From: Nocardia brasiliensis ATCC 700358
Lineage (GTDB): Bacteria; Actinomycetota; Actinomycetes; Mycobacteriales; Mycobacteriaceae
DNA: 64,000 nt
Direction: 5' to 3'
Assembly: GCF_000250675.2 (NCBI RefSeq)
Contig: NC_018681.1
Coordinates: 6,014,001-6,078,000 of the forward strand
The stretch's first letter is position 1. Every line of letters starts with the position of its first letter. This document shows positions 38,941 through 47,877 of the stretch, one piece after another. The notes under the pieces are model-generated. The model saw nothing but the letters and a program-made list of their open reading frames with translations, was not told the DNA's origin and made no database searches. Position numbers and translations under genes: made by a program.

Positions 38941-40677
38941 TCAGTCGCGAACTGTGACCTGCGGCACGTTTTTCCCGACCGAGTCCACGCGCCGGGTCCG
39001 ACGTTGACGGATCAACACCACCAGGACGGCGCCGGTGGTCAGCGCGACGAACACCCGTTCCGGCAGCGGCCCAACGGAAGTAGCGAAGGTGTTGCTGCTG
39101 CGCAGCGGTAGCTGGGCGACCAGCGCGGCGGGCACGAATTGCGGACTCTCTTGCTGCACAGTGCCATCCGCCGCGATGATCGCGCTGACGCCGGAGGTCG
39201 CCGCGACCACCAGTGCCCGGCCGTGTTCGACCGCCCGGACGCGCGACATGGCCAGCTGCTGATAGGTCATCTCGCTGTCGCCGAACGTCGCGTTGTTCGT
39301 GGGCACGGTCAGCAGCTGCGCGCCCGCGCGCATCGCATCCTCGAACGCGCGATCGAAGGCGACCTCATAGCAGGTCGCCACGCCGATATCGATACCGGCC
39401 GCGCGGACCACACCGTCGCCGTGGCCCGGCACGAAATATCCGGCGCGGTCGGCATATTCGGAGAACAGCCGGAAGAACGACCGCATCGGCAGGTACTCGC
39501 CGAAAGGCTGGATGATCTTCTTGTCGTGGCGCTCCCCCGGGCCCGCGGCGCCGTTCCACACGATCACCGAGTTGGTCGTGGTCCGATCGCCGTTCACCAG
39601 CACCGCGCCCACCAGGATCGGCGCGCCGATCCGCTCGGACGCCCGGGTGATCAGGGCCGCCGCGTCCGCGTTGCGCAGCGGGTCGATATCGGACGAATTC
39701 TCCGGCCAGATCACCACATCCGGCTTCTTCGCCTGACCCGCCGCGACCGCCTGCGCCAACTCCTCGGTGCGCCGCACATGATTGTCCAGCACCGCCCGCC
39801 GCTGCGCATTGAAATCCAACCCGAGTCGCGGCACACTCCCCTGAATCGCTGCCACCGTGATCACCCGATCCCCCTGCTCCGGCGCAGGCAGCGTCGCCCC
39901 GAGCAGCAACCCCGCCAACGGCAGCACCGCGAGAGTTGCCGCAGCGGTGACACATCCGAGCCACGCGGCCCGGCGACCCCCGGCCATCGGCTCCGGCGCC
40001 CGGCCCGCTGGCGGCTCGTCGGCAGCGTGCACCGCGGCGTCTGCTCGGTCCGCCGCAACGGCACCCGTCGACAACTCGGCACCACCACCCGCGGAATCGC
40101 GGTCGGCCGCAGCCACACTCGCACCGGCATAGATCACACGCAATTGGAGGATCAAAGCGGCTGCGCCCGCGCCGGTCAGCGCCACCGCGAAGCTCACGAA
40201 GGGCGCGCCGCCGAGCGCGGCGAGGGGCAGGAACCAGCCGTCGGCTTGCCCGAAGGCCAAACGGCCCCAAGGGAATCCACCGAACGGGAAACTGGAGCGC
40301 GCCCACTCGGCGCTCGCCCACGCCAGCGCCACCCACAGCGGCCAGCCCGGGAGTAGTCCCACCATTCGTGCCAGCAAGCCGAACAGGCCGATGTAGACGG
40401 CACACACCGTGGACAGCGCCAACCACGGCACCGGCCCCACGTAGATCCCGGTCCACGGCAGCAGCGGCACGAAAAACGCCAGACCGGCCAGGAATCCGTA
40501 CCCGAACCCCGCCCGCAGTCGCCCACTGCCGCGCACCACCAGCGTGAGCACCGCGACACCGAGCGGCGCGAGGAACCACCACGGCCGCGGCGGAAAACTC
40601 CCGAAGATCAACAGCCCGGCGCAGATCGCGCCCACCGACCGCGACAACACCGGAAACCGGCTCAGCACACCCATCAT
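38941..40677 (-). CDS. lnt: Apolipoprotein N-acyltransferase
   Basis: This enzyme adds the third acyl chain to the N-terminal Cys of lipoproteins on the outer face of the membrane. The N-terminal half has about six helices (for example GFGYGFLAGLAFFVPLLPW, WLALSTVCAVYIGLFGLLA). The C-terminal half is a nitrilase domain with the catalytic triad Glu (VIWPENSS), Lys (RHDKKIIQPFGEYLP) and Cys (GVATCYEVAFD). The frame is open to 40851, but the extra N-terminus there is a duplicated piece of the neighbouring amidohydrolase gene, so the start is placed at ATG 40677 (40674 also possible). A low-complexity insert near residues 190-245 is unusual. In mycobacteria lnt is next to, or fused with, the mannosyltransferase ppm1, which is missing here. 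Confidence 0.92.
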   Translation of the reverse strand: MMGVLSRFPVLSRSVGAICAGLLIFGSFPPRPWWFLAPLGVAVLTLVVRGSGRLRAGFGYGFLAGLAFFVPLLPWTGIYVGPVPWLALSTVCAVYIGLFGLLARMVGLLPGWPLWVALAWASAEWARSSFPFGGFPWGRLAFGQADGWFLPLAALGGAPFVSFAVALTGAGAAALILQLRVIYAGASVAAADRDSAGGGAELSTGAVAADRADAAVHAADEPPAGRAPEPMAGGRRAAWLGCVTAAATLAVLPLAGLLLGATLPAPEQGDRVITVAAIQGSVPRLGLDFNAQRRAVLDNHVRRTEELAQAVAAGQAKKPDVVIWPENSSDIDPLRNADAAALITRASERIGAPILVGAVLVNGDRTTTNSVIVWNGAAGPGERHDKKIIQPFGEYLPMRSFFRLFSEYADRAGYFVPGHGDGVVRAAGIDIGVATCYEVAFDRAFEDAMRAGAQLLTVPTNNATFGDSEMTYQQLAMSRVRAVEHGRALVVAATSGVSAIIAADGTVQQESPQFVPAALVAQLPLRSSNTFATSVGPLPERVFVALTTGAVLVVLIRQRRTRRVDSVGKNVPQVTVRD

Positions 40678-40749
40678 TCGCTCACGCACCCCGCGTAACC
40701 TTCCCGCGCACCCCGGCGCGCCCTCGCTGATCCGCCGCCGACCGCAAGC

Positions 40750-41049
40750 CGGATAAGTCGTTGCTCGGCCACCCACCGCCCGCACACACTCCGGCGGCAC
40801 TGAACCCGCCTGCAGGGGTGGCACTCCAGGCGCGCGCTCGATGATCAGCACCCAAGTTCACGTCGCAATCATCGTCGCGCCGCAATGCGCGATGCACAGG
40901 CACCTCGACAACACCGAGCCCGGCTGCAGCAGGCAAGCCGGACACGCGCTCGATGACCGACCTCACGCCGTATAGATCGTTTCGCCGCGGTGCACGGTGC
41001 GCAGGCACCTCGGCAATGCCGAACCTGGTTGCAGGGGTGGCAGTCCGGG
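40750..41049 (-). repeat. Tandem triplication of the amidohydrolase gene end
   Basis: Three degenerate copies of a segment of about 100 bp are present. Copy A is the true 3' end of the amidohydrolase gene (40963 to about 41049), coding LPPLQPGSALPRCL and RGETIYTA. Copy B (about 40858-40941) reads LLQPGSVLSRCL and GATMIAT plus a stop in the matching frame. Copy C (about 40750-40830) reads VPPLQAGSVPPECV and RATTYPA inside the over-long lnt frame. The shared protein sequence shows that the copies derive from a coding gene end. Confidence 0.75.
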
Positions 41050-42558
41050 GACGCGGGAGCGCGGGTCGGTGGACCAGCGCTGTACCGAGTCGGCCGCCGC
41101 GGCCACCACCAGTTCCTCGGCTTCCCAGACCGCGTAGGAGGCGGGCGCGCCGGGTACCAGGGTGCCCGCGACCCCGTCTCGGACCCCGCCCGCGCGCCAC
41201 GCGCCCCTGGTCGCGGCAGCGAACGCGGCGCGCGGGGAAAGTCCGTGGCCGGGGGTGCGGTGATGGGCGGCGGCGCGCACGGCCGACCAGGGATCGAGCG
41301 GGGTGACCGGCGCGTCCGAACCGACGGCCAGTGCGATCCCGGCCGCGGCCATGGCGGCGAACGGGTTCAGCGCCGCGGCCCGGGTCGCGCCGAGTCGCGC
41401 CGCGTACATGCCGTCCTCGCCGCCCCACGCCGCGTCGAATCCCGGTTGCACGCTGGCGATCACGCCCCACGCGGCGAGTTTGCCGATCTGCGCCGCATCC
41501 AGCAGCTCGGCGTGCTCCACCCGATGCCCGAGCGCCGCGACCGCCGGACCGCCGAATTCGCCTACGACACGGTCGAATCCGGCGACGACCGCGTCCATGG
41601 CGGCGTCGCCGATCACGTGGAAGCCCGCTTGGATGCCCGCCTCGGTGCAGGCGCGGACGTGCGCGGCGATCGCTTCGGCATCGAGATAGGACCGGCCGGT
41701 GCCGGGCTGGTCGGCGTAGTCCTCGCGCAACCAGGCGGTGTGCGAACCGAAGGAACCGTCGACGAAGAGGTCGCCGCCGAGCGCGTGCACGCCGAGTTCG
41801 GCGACCAAGGCGCGCGCCTGTTCGGCACTGCGCACCGCCTCGCCCCAGTACGCCCGCACCTCGACGCCGTGCCGGAATTCGAGCAGTTCGCGCACGTCGG
41901 TGCGGCCGGAGATCTCCGGCCCCGCGCATTCGTGCACGGCGACGATGCCGTGCGCGGCCGCGTGGTCCAGCGCCGCCGCCCGCGCCCGATCCCGTTGCGC
42001 GCGATCGAGTTCCGCGAGCACCGTGGTCCGCACCAGGTGGTGCGCCGCCGCCCGGACCGGCTCGCCGCGGGTGAATCCGTCGGCCGCGCGCACCTGCGGC
42101 AGCGCGTCGAGCAACGCGGACGACACCACCGCCGAGTGCGCGTCCACCCGGGACAGGTAGACGTGGCGGGCGCCGACGGCCTTGTCGATCTCCTCGACCG
42201 TGGGCGGCCGACCTTCCGGCCAGGTGGTCTCGTCCCAGCCGTCACCGAGGATCGCGCCCTCGGGCCGGGCCGCGGCGAAATCGCGCAGCAGGCTCAGGCA
42301 GTGCTCCAGCGAACGGGCACTCGACAGGTCGAGTCCGGTGAGCTTCAGTCCCAGCGCGGTGACGTGCACGTGCGGGTCCACGAACGCCGGCGCGACGAAC
42401 GCACCGTCCAGATCGATGATCTCGGCGTCCGGGTGCAGTGCCCGCCCGGGCTGTTCCGCGCCGAGCCACACCACGGTGCCGTCGGCCACCGCCATCGCCG
42501 TCGCGTCCGGAGAACTCGAGCTGTAGATACGCCCGCCGATGAGCAACTGGGTATTCAC
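40963..42558 (-). CDS. Amidohydrolase family protein (YtcJ-like)
   Basis: The 531-aa protein is a metal-dependent hydrolase with a TIM barrel and a small beta-sandwich. The metal motif HxH appears as FVDPHVHVTALG, with further His ligands in GFHVIGDAAMD and ALGHRVEHAELLD, and the catalytic Asp in AVGSDAPVTPLDPW. This layout is the YtcJ group, whose substrates are mostly unknown. No signal peptide is seen. In mycobacteria a comparable gene can lie between lnt and fxsA, so it belongs to the conserved backbone, not the island. Its last codons have been tandemly duplicated downstream. Confidence 0.9.
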   Translation of the reverse strand: MNTQLLIGGRIYSSSSPDATAMAVADGTVVWLGAEQPGRALHPDAEIIDLDGAFVAPAFVDPHVHVTALGLKLTGLDLSSARSLEHCLSLLRDFAAARPEGAILGDGWDETTWPEGRPPTVEEIDKAVGARHVYLSRVDAHSAVVSSALLDALPQVRAADGFTRGEPVRAAAHHLVRTTVLAELDRAQRDRARAAALDHAAAHGIVAVHECAGPEISGRTDVRELLEFRHGVEVRAYWGEAVRSAEQARALVAELGVHALGGDLFVDGSFGSHTAWLREDYADQPGTGRSYLDAEAIAAHVRACTEAGIQAGFHVIGDAAMDAVVAGFDRVVGEFGGPAVAALGHRVEHAELLDAAQIGKLAAWGVIASVQPGFDAAWGGEDGMYAARLGATRAAALNPFAAMAAAGIALAVGSDAPVTPLDPWSAVRAAAHHRTPGHGLSPRAAFAAATRGAWRAGGVRDGVAGTLVPGAPASYAVWEAEELVVAAAADSVQRWSTDPRSRVPGLPPLQPGSALPRCLRTVHRGETIYTA

Positions 42559-42598
42559 GAGAACTCAGTCTGCCGTATGCCCGATTCGGGCTTTCGGG

Positions 42599-42850
42599 TC
42601 AGCCGTTCAGTACGGGCTGCCGCACGTCCTCGGCGTGGGCCAGTACCGTCATCACGTCGGCGAAGCGCGGCGGCGCGTCGCCGGGACCGTACGGCGAACC
42701 CGGCGGGCAACCCGCCTCGACGGCGATCAGTTCCAGCCGCAACGCGGCGGCCGCAAACCCGGAAATCGATTGTCCCGCAGCCGCCGCCGCGCGTTTCACC
42801 GCGGCGGCCAGCTCTTCGCTCACCGTGATGGTGAGTTGCTCGGTGGCCAT
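42599..42850 (-). CDS. Ribbon-helix-helix-like small protein, orphan antitoxin type
   Basis: The 83-aa protein has an N-terminal beta strand and helix (QLTITVSEELAAAVKRAAAAAGQSISGFAAAALRLEL) that match the ribbon-helix-helix DNA-binding fold of CopG/ParD-like antitoxins. A proline-rich C-terminal tail follows. No toxin gene is adjacent: the neighbours are the amidohydrolase and fxsA. It may be a solitary RHH regulator or an antitoxin that lost its toxin. A small inverted repeat (TGGTA...TACCA, 42913-42929) lies about 60 bp upstream. Confidence 0.72.
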   Translation of the reverse strand: MATEQLTITVSEELAAAVKRAAAAAGQSISGFAAAALRLELIAVEAGCPPGSPYGPGDAPPRFADVMTVLAHAEDVRQPVLNG

Positions 42851-42912
42851 CGCGTCACCGTAGCCCTTTTTCAGCGGGATCCCTAGCGCGCTGGCGTGTC
42901 TTTACTACTCGT

Positions 42913-42929
42913 TGGTAATGGCGCTACCA
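42913..42929 (-). promoter_or_regulatory. Candidate autoregulatory operator of the RHH gene
   Basis: TGGTA-N7-TACCA lies in the leader of the RHH gene, about 60 bp upstream of its ATG. RHH repressors usually bind short inverted repeats in their own promoters. The arms are only 5 bp, so chance is possible. Confidence 0.3.
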
Positions 42930-42949
42930 CCCTTTGACAATTCGGGTGG

Positions 42950-43432
42950 CTAGGGGTTGGTGATGGCGCGGCGCGCGTTGCCCTGTCCGTCGTCGTAGTA
43001 CTGGTGCACGACGGTGCCGTCGATGACTTCGCCACCGTCGATCACCACGCCCCGATACGGCATCGCGGCTTGGAACTTGGCGACCCGGCGCGCGGCGAAC
43101 GCGGCAGCCATCGGCCGCACCAGGAATCGGGTCGGCGGCAGCAACAGGAACAGGCCGATCAGCGAAGTCACGAGGCCGGGCACGAACATCAGGAACCCGC
43201 CCGCCGCGACCAGCGCGCCGTCGGCGACCGCGGTCCCCGGCGCGATCTCGCCGCGGCCGACGCGGCGGAACTGCTCGAACACCCGCCGTCCCTGCGAGCC
43301 GACCAGCAGCATGCCCGCCGCCGATCCGGCGATGAGCAGCAGAATGGCCGGTATCACGCCGAGCCACTGGCCGACGGCGACCAGGGCGGCGATCTCGGTG
43401 ATCACATAGAGCACGAATACCAGGGCGGGCAT
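42950..43432 (-). CDS. fxsA: FxsA family membrane protein
   Basis: About 160 aa from ATG 43432, preceded by AAAGGAAC; a longer frame upstream lacks a ribosome site. Four hydrophobic helices are seen: PALVFVLYVITEIAALVAVG, AILLLIAGSAAGMLLVG, GGFLMFVPGLVTSLIGLFLLL and a re-entrant segment. The GxxxxxPGxxTxxxG motif in the third helix is diagnostic of FxsA, known from Escherichia coli as a suppressor of phage F-exclusion of T7. The C-terminal tail is cytosolic. It matches the Rv2053c position in the conserved lnt neighbourhood. Confidence 0.9.
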   Translation of the reverse strand: MPALVFVLYVITEIAALVAVGQWLGVIPAILLLIAGSAAGMLLVGSQGRRVFEQFRRVGRGEIAPGTAVADGALVAAGGFLMFVPGLVTSLIGLFLLLPPTRFLVRPMAAAFAARRVAKFQAAMPYRGVVIDGGEVIDGTVVHQYYDDGQGNARRAITNP

Positions 43433-43603
43433 GGCGTTCCTTTCGGACGATCTACCCGGTCCAACGTCCAGGCCCGCAATTTTTCTCCCGGATCCGCCTG
43501 AGAGTCCCATGAGACCCGCGCAGCCGATGAGTTCACGGCGTTCAGGCCGTCCGTAGCAGTGGAACAACGCCAACGGCGGGCAACGCCGGACGAAGGAGGA
43601 CGG

Positions 43604-44242
43604 GTGGCGAACGAACTGTCGCGTGCCGAGATCTGGGCGATGACGCATGCCGAGCGCGCGGCGCTGGCCGAGGATCTGGCCGAATTGGACCAGACGCAAT
43701 GGGCGAGCCCGTCACTGTGCGGGGAGTGGACGGTCGAGGAGGTGCTCGCCCACCTGACCGCGGCGGCGAGCGTCGGCCGGATCCGCTGGGTGCGCAGCGC
43801 ACTGCGTGCCCGGTTCGATTTCGCGCTGCACAACGATCGGCTGCTGGCCGCGCATCGGGGCGCGACACCCGCCGAAACGCTGGACCGGTTCCGGGCGGTC
43901 GGCACCAGCACCACCGCGACCTTCGGCGATACCGCGGCCTGGCTCGGCGAGGTGGTGGTGCACGCGCAGGACATCCGGCGCCCGCTCGGGTTGCCGCGCG
44001 AGCCCGCGCTCGCGGCCGCGACCGCCGTGGCCCGGTTCTACGCGAGCCGGGATTTCACGGTGTCCGGCCACAGCGCGATCGCGGGACTGCGCATGACGGC
44101 GACCGACGGCCCGTTCGAGATCGGCACCGGTCCCGAGGTGCGCGGGACGACCACCGCGCTGGTCATGGCGATGGCAGGCCGGAGCGCGTACTGCGATGAT
44201 CTGACCGGGCCAGGACTGCCGACGCTGCGCAGCCGTTTGTGA
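43604..44242 (+). CDS. Mycothiol-dependent maleylpyruvate isomerase family protein
   Basis: The start is GTG 43604, 5 bp after AAGGAGG. The 212-aa protein has a DinB-like four-helix N-terminal domain with LCGEWTVEEVLAHLTAAAS, whose His is a metal ligand. A second His region appears as GEVVVHAQDIRRPLGLPREP, the TIGR03083 signature. The C-terminal part carries the MDMPI-C-like fold ending GPGLPTLRSRL. Members use mycothiol as cofactor for isomerisation or transfer reactions; the substrate is not predictable. It is divergent from fxsA. Confidence 0.88.
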   Translation: MANELSRAEIWAMTHAERAALAEDLAELDQTQWASPSLCGEWTVEEVLAHLTAAASVGRIRWVRSALRARFDFALHNDRLLAAHRGATPAETLDRFRAVGTSTTATFGDTAAWLGEVVVHAQDIRRPLGLPREPALAAATAVARFYASRDFTVSGHSAIAGLRMTATDGPFEIGTGPEVRGTTTALVMAMAGRSAYCDDLTGPGLPTLRSRL

Positions 44243-44249
44243 GTCACCG

Positions 44250-44463
44250 GCCGGGGGTGAACTGTTCGATCGACCGCCTCGGGACCGCTCAGCAGCGCCC
44301 GGCTCGCGACCGCGGCTTCCGAAGCGCGCAGCCGATCAGCAGCGGCCGGTCGAACGGCACCGAGTATTCCTCCCGGCCGGAAAGTGTTCCAGCACAGTCA
44401 CTTTCGCCGCCACGAGGTCGGCGAAGTCGACCCGGTCGGCCGCCACCTCAGAAGCGACGGGTA
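44250..44463 (-). pseudogene. Possible decayed gene 3' fragment
   Basis: Downstream of the response-regulator stop, the minus strand reads protein-like (VAADRVDFADLVAAKVTVLE) and then, after an apparent frameshift, EEYSVPFDRPLLIGCALRKP to a stop. No start or family was recognised. It may be a remnant left between the convergent genes. Chance similarity to coding sequence in GC-rich DNA is a real alternative. Confidence 0.2.
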
Positions 44464-45123
44464 CTAACCGCCCGGGCGGACCAAGCCGGTCTCGTAGGCG
44501 AGCACCACGGCTTGTACGCGGTCGCGCAGGCCGAGTTTGGTGAGCACGCGACCGACGTGCGTCTTCACGGTGGCCTCGGAGAGATACAGCTGTTCGGCGA
44601 TCTCGGCGTTGGACCGGCCCGCCGCGATCTGTTCGAGCACCTCGCGCTCGCGGGCGGTGAGCACCTCGAGCACGCCCGGGTCGCGCATCCGCGCGGGGTC
44701 CTCGGCGATGAGCCGATCGAGCAGGCGCTTGGTCACCTTCGGCGAGACGACCGCGTCACCGGCGGCGACGCTGCGGATCGCGGAGATCAGGTCCTCCGGC
44801 GGGGTGTCCTTGAGCAGGAAGCCGCTCGCGCCCGCGCGCAACGCGCCCAGCGCGTGCTCGTCGAGATCGAAAGTGGTCATCACGAGCACCCGGCAGCCGT
44901 GTCCCGCCTCGACGATCCGCGCGGTCGCGGTGACGCCGTCGACCACGGGCATCCGCACGTCCATCAGCACCACGTCGGGCACCAGCTCCGCGGCGCGGCT
45001 CACCGCCGCCGCCCCGTTGGCCGCCTCCCCGATCACCTCGATGTCGGGGTGCGCGCCGAGGACCATCTTCAACCCCATGCGCATGAGTTCCTGGTCGTCG
45101 ACAACGAGAACGGTGATCGGCAC
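44464..45123 (-). CDS. NarL/FixJ-family response regulator
   Basis: The 219-aa protein has a receiver domain starting ITVLVVDDQELMRMGLKMVL, with the phosphoacceptor Asp in PDVVLMDVRMPVVDG, the switch Thr in VLVMTTFD and the conserved Lys in GFLLKDTPPE. The C-terminal LuxR-type HTH is LTAREREVLEQIAAGRSNAEIAEQLYLSEATVKTHVGRVL. It is the partner of the histidine kinase encoded 43 bp upstream. The target genes are unknown; there is no efflux pump next door. Confidence 0.95.
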   Translation of the reverse strand: MPITVLVVDDQELMRMGLKMVLGAHPDIEVIGEAANGAAAVSRAAELVPDVVLMDVRMPVVDGVTATARIVEAGHGCRVLVMTTFDLDEHALGALRAGASGFLLKDTPPEDLISAIRSVAAGDAVVSPKVTKRLLDRLIAEDPARMRDPGVLEVLTAREREVLEQIAAGRSNAEIAEQLYLSEATVKTHVGRVLTKLGLRDRVQAVVLAYETGLVRPGG

Positions 45124-45166
45124 GCACCTAATCTAACGTGCGCGGGCCCGCCGCCGGCCTGCCAAC

Positions 45167-46339
45167 CTATTCCGGCAAGCCGGGCGCGAGCGGGATCGTG
45201 GCCTGCACCCGCCACGCGCCGTCCGCGGCCCGCCCGGTCTCCAACGTGCCGCCGAGCACGGCGATACGTTCGCGCATTCCGACCAAACCCATTCCGCCGC
45301 CTTTGATCCGGACCGCGGGTTCGTCCAGCGGGACGCCGCCGGTATCGGAGATGTCGATCGTCACGTCGGTGTCGCGGCGGCGCACCCGCACCCACGCCTT
45401 GGGATGCGGCCCGGCGTGGCGCAGCGTGTTCGTCAGCGACTCCTGCACGATGCGGTGCACGCCGAGACTGACCTCGGGCGCGACATCATCCAGCTCCCCG
45501 GTCAGTTCGAGTTCCACGGCAAGGCCGGCGCCGCGCATCATGTCCACCACCCGGGCGAGTCCGGCGGTGCCGTGCTGGGGTAACTGGTCGGGCGCGTGTT
45601 CGGTCCGCAGCAGCGCGACGGTCCGGCGCAGTTCGCGCAGCGCCTCGCGGCCGGTCCCCGCGATGGTGGTGAGCGCCTGCTCGGCGGCGTCGGGGTCGCG
45701 TCGAAGGGCGTACTTCGCGCCGTCGGCCTGCACGATGATCACGCTCACCGCGTGCGCGACCACGTCGTGCAGTTCGCGGGCGATGCGGGTGCGTTCGGCC
45801 GACACCGCGTCGTGCGCGCGGCGTTCCTTGTCGTAGTCCGCGACCGCGAGCCGGGCCGCGACCTCGGTGTCATAGGCGTGCCGCGCGCCGATGAACTCCG
45901 CGAGCGTCCAGCACAGCGCGAAGAACATGACGGTGAAGACGGCCTCGCCGCCCGCGGGCTTGTCCAGCGCCAGATTGGAGAGCACGGAATCGAGCACCAC
46001 GCCGAGCCCGAACCACAGCCCCTCCCGCCTGCCCACGTAGGCGACGAGCGTGTACAGCATGATCCCGAGACTGAACAGCGTGATGTGATCGGCATCGTCA
46101 CCCACCACGTAGGCGACCGCCGTCGCGACCAGCGACGACACCAGCGCGATCGCCGCCATGGCGCGCGGGTACACCCGGCGCAGCACGATCGGTAGCGGCA
46201 GAAAGACCCCGACCGCGAGAAAGGCGACCTTGTGCGCCGAGTTCCCGACACCGAGGATCTCGAGCAGTAAAAGGACAGCCGCCAGTATCGAATCCGAGAC
46301 GATGGGCTTCCCGCGAAGCCACAGGCTGAACCGGCGCAC
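45167..46339 (-). CDS. Membrane sensor histidine kinase (HisKA_3 type)
   Basis: The 390-aa protein starts at GTG 46339. About four to five N-terminal helices (for example SILAAVLLLLEILGVG and AMAAIALVSSLVATAVAYVV) sense an unknown signal. The dimerisation/phosphoacceptor box is RTRIARELHDVVAHAVSVI, where His in ELHD is phosphorylated. The HATPase domain shows the N-box (ESLTNTLRHA), ISDTGG and GMGLVGMRER. This is the standard partner of NarL-type regulators and is co-transcribed with the gene at 44464. Confidence 0.95.
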   Translation of the reverse strand: MRRFSLWLRGKPIVSDSILAAVLLLLEILGVGNSAHKVAFLAVGVFLPLPIVLRRVYPRAMAAIALVSSLVATAVAYVVGDDADHITLFSLGIMLYTLVAYVGRREGLWFGLGVVLDSVLSNLALDKPAGGEAVFTVMFFALCWTLAEFIGARHAYDTEVAARLAVADYDKERRAHDAVSAERTRIARELHDVVAHAVSVIIVQADGAKYALRRDPDAAEQALTTIAGTGREALRELRRTVALLRTEHAPDQLPQHGTAGLARVVDMMRGAGLAVELELTGELDDVAPEVSLGVHRIVQESLTNTLRHAGPHPKAWVRVRRRDTDVTIDISDTGGVPLDEPAVRIKGGGMGLVGMRERIAVLGGTLETGRAADGAWRVQATIPLAPGLPE

Positions 46340-46446
46340 CCGTCCACCCTAGGTCGGGGCGGGCGCGCCGGGGCGCACCCGCGCGCCGAGTGGGACGAAC
46401 TGGACTGCTGACTGGCCCGCATCCGACCACCTGGTTGGCTTGCCCC

Positions 46447-47214
46447 GTGCAGATCGGTGATTGGGCGGTGTTGATAACCGCGGCGACGGCCGCGGGTTGG
46501 GTGGACGCGGTGGTCGGCGGCGGTGGGCTGATCATCCTGCCGACGTTGTTTCTCGTCGCACCGAACATCGCGCCGCAGACCGCGCTCGGCACGAACAAGC
46601 TCGCCGCCGTCGCGGGCACCGCCGCGTCGGTGCTGACCTTCGCCAGGAAGGTGCCGATGCAGTGGCGGGTGCTCGTGCCCGCGGCCGGGATCGCGGCGGT
46701 GACCGCCGGAACCGGTGCTGCCGCAGTCTCATTGATCGACCGCGACCTGTTCATTCCGATCGTCATGGTGGTGCTGGTCGGCGTCGCGGTGTTCGTCACG
46801 CTGCGACCCTCGATCGGGGTCACGCTCGCCACGCACGCGCCCACCCGGCGCAAAGTGATCCTGACCATCGCGCTCGCCGCGGGACTCGTCGGCTTCTACG
46901 ACGGCCTGCTCGGCCCCGGCACCGGGACCTTCCTCATCATCACGTTCGCGACGCTGCTCGGCACCGAGTTCGTGCGGGCCGCCGCGATGGCGAAGGTGAT
47001 CAACTGCGGATCCAATGTGGGCGCGCTGATCTTCTTCGGACTCACCGGCCACATCCTGTTCCTGCTCGGTGCGGCGATGGCGGTCGGCAACGTGGCGGGC
47101 GCGATCGTCGGCTCGCACATGGCCTTGCGCAACGGCGCGAAATTCGTCCGCGTCGTGCTGCTCGTGGTGGTGATCGCGATGGTGATCCGCTTGGGCTGGC
47201 AGCAGTTCGGCTGA
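46447..47214 (+). CDS. TauE/SafE family sulfite/anion exporter-like membrane protein
   Basis: The start is taken as GTG 46447 (MQIGDWAVLI); the frame is open to 46390, but the family begins with this helix. Eight or so helices arranged in two repeats carry the family motifs AGWVDAVVGGGGLIILP and, in the second half, GFYDGLLGPGTGTFLII (G-G-x-x-x-P and GPGTG). Substrates in this family are sulfite, sulfoacetate or other organosulfur anions. The gene meets a TetR gene tail-to-tail with directly abutting stop codons. Confidence 0.9.
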   Translation: MQIGDWAVLITAATAAGWVDAVVGGGGLIILPTLFLVAPNIAPQTALGTNKLAAVAGTAASVLTFARKVPMQWRVLVPAAGIAAVTAGTGAAAVSLIDRDLFIPIVMVVLVGVAVFVTLRPSIGVTLATHAPTRRKVILTIALAAGLVGFYDGLLGPGTGTFLIITFATLLGTEFVRAAAMAKVINCGSNVGALIFFGLTGHILFLLGAAMAVGNVAGAIVGSHMALRNGAKFVRVVLLVVVIAMVIRLGWQQFG

Positions 47215-47220
47215 TCAGCC
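47209..47220. other. Palindrome centred between two abutting stop codons
   Basis: GGCTGATCAGCC is a perfect 12-bp palindrome. It contains the TGA of the TauE/SafE gene (47212-47214) and the reverse TGA of the TetR gene (47217-47215), with no base between them. It is too short for a strong terminator, but the coding ends are mirror images. Confidence 0.6.
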
Positions 47221-47877
47221 GATCGGCTCGACCTGCGAGGCGAGCCAGGGCTTCAGCACCCGCGAGGTGGTCTCGTGGATCTGGCGGTGCAGTCGCTCGC
47301 CGTCGTCCGCGCCGTTGATCGGCTGCTGGAACAGCACGGTGAGCGCGCCGGACACCGCGCCGACGACCGCACCGACCAGCGCGGCGGCCCCCACCTCGTC
47401 CAATTCGGCGGGGAACGCGGCATGCAACTGACGCGCGATCTCGCGCTGCGCCACCAACTGCGCGTGCGCGGCCCGGCCGCTCACCGACGGCACCGTGCGC
47501 GACACCTGCGCGCGCAACGCGGCGATCCGGGCACTGAGATCGTCGACGAGATGTTCGCCGGGATTGTCACCGGCCGCGCGTAACGCCCGGAGTAACACCT
47601 CGACCGGACGCTCCCCTGGCCGGCGGCTGCCGATCGCGGCCACCGCGGCCCGCACCCGCTCGTCGGTCTCCGGGAAGAGCAGTTCTTCCTTACTGGCGAA
47701 GTAGTTGAAGAAGGTGCGCGTGCCCACCTCGGCCGCCGCCGCGATATCGGCCACCGTCGTCTCGTCGTAGCCTCTGGACTCGAAAAGGTCTACGGCTGCC
47801 TCGAGCAGAGCACGGCGGGTACGTTCGCGTTTGCGGTCACGGAGGGCGGATGGCGGCACGCGGGCACAGTACGGCAT
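47215..47877 (-). CDS. TetR family transcriptional regulator
   Basis: The start is ATG 47877 (MPYCARVPPSALRDRKRER); upstream in-frame codons are less likely. The TetR HTH is TRRALLEAAVDLFESRGYDETTVADIAAAAEVGTRTFFNYFASKEELLF, a textbook recognition-helix region. The C-terminal ligand domain is alpha-helical (DDLSARIAALRAQVSRTVPS). It converges on the TauE/SafE gene, so its target is more likely upstream or elsewhere. Confidence 0.93.
   Translation of the reverse strand: MPYCARVPPSALRDRKRERTRRALLEAAVDLFESRGYDETTVADIAAAAEVGTRTFFNYFASKEELLFPETDERVRAAVAAIGSRRPGERPVEVLLRALRAAGDNPGEHLVDDLSARIAALRAQVSRTVPSVSGRAAHAQLVAQREIARQLHAAFPAELDEVGAAALVGAVVGAVSGALTVLFQQPINGADDGERLHRQIHETTSRVLKPWLASQVEPIG

Noticed and set aside
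42599..42850. Complete toxin-antitoxin module
   Set aside because: No toxin ORF is adjacent; the neighbours are an amidohydrolase and fxsA.
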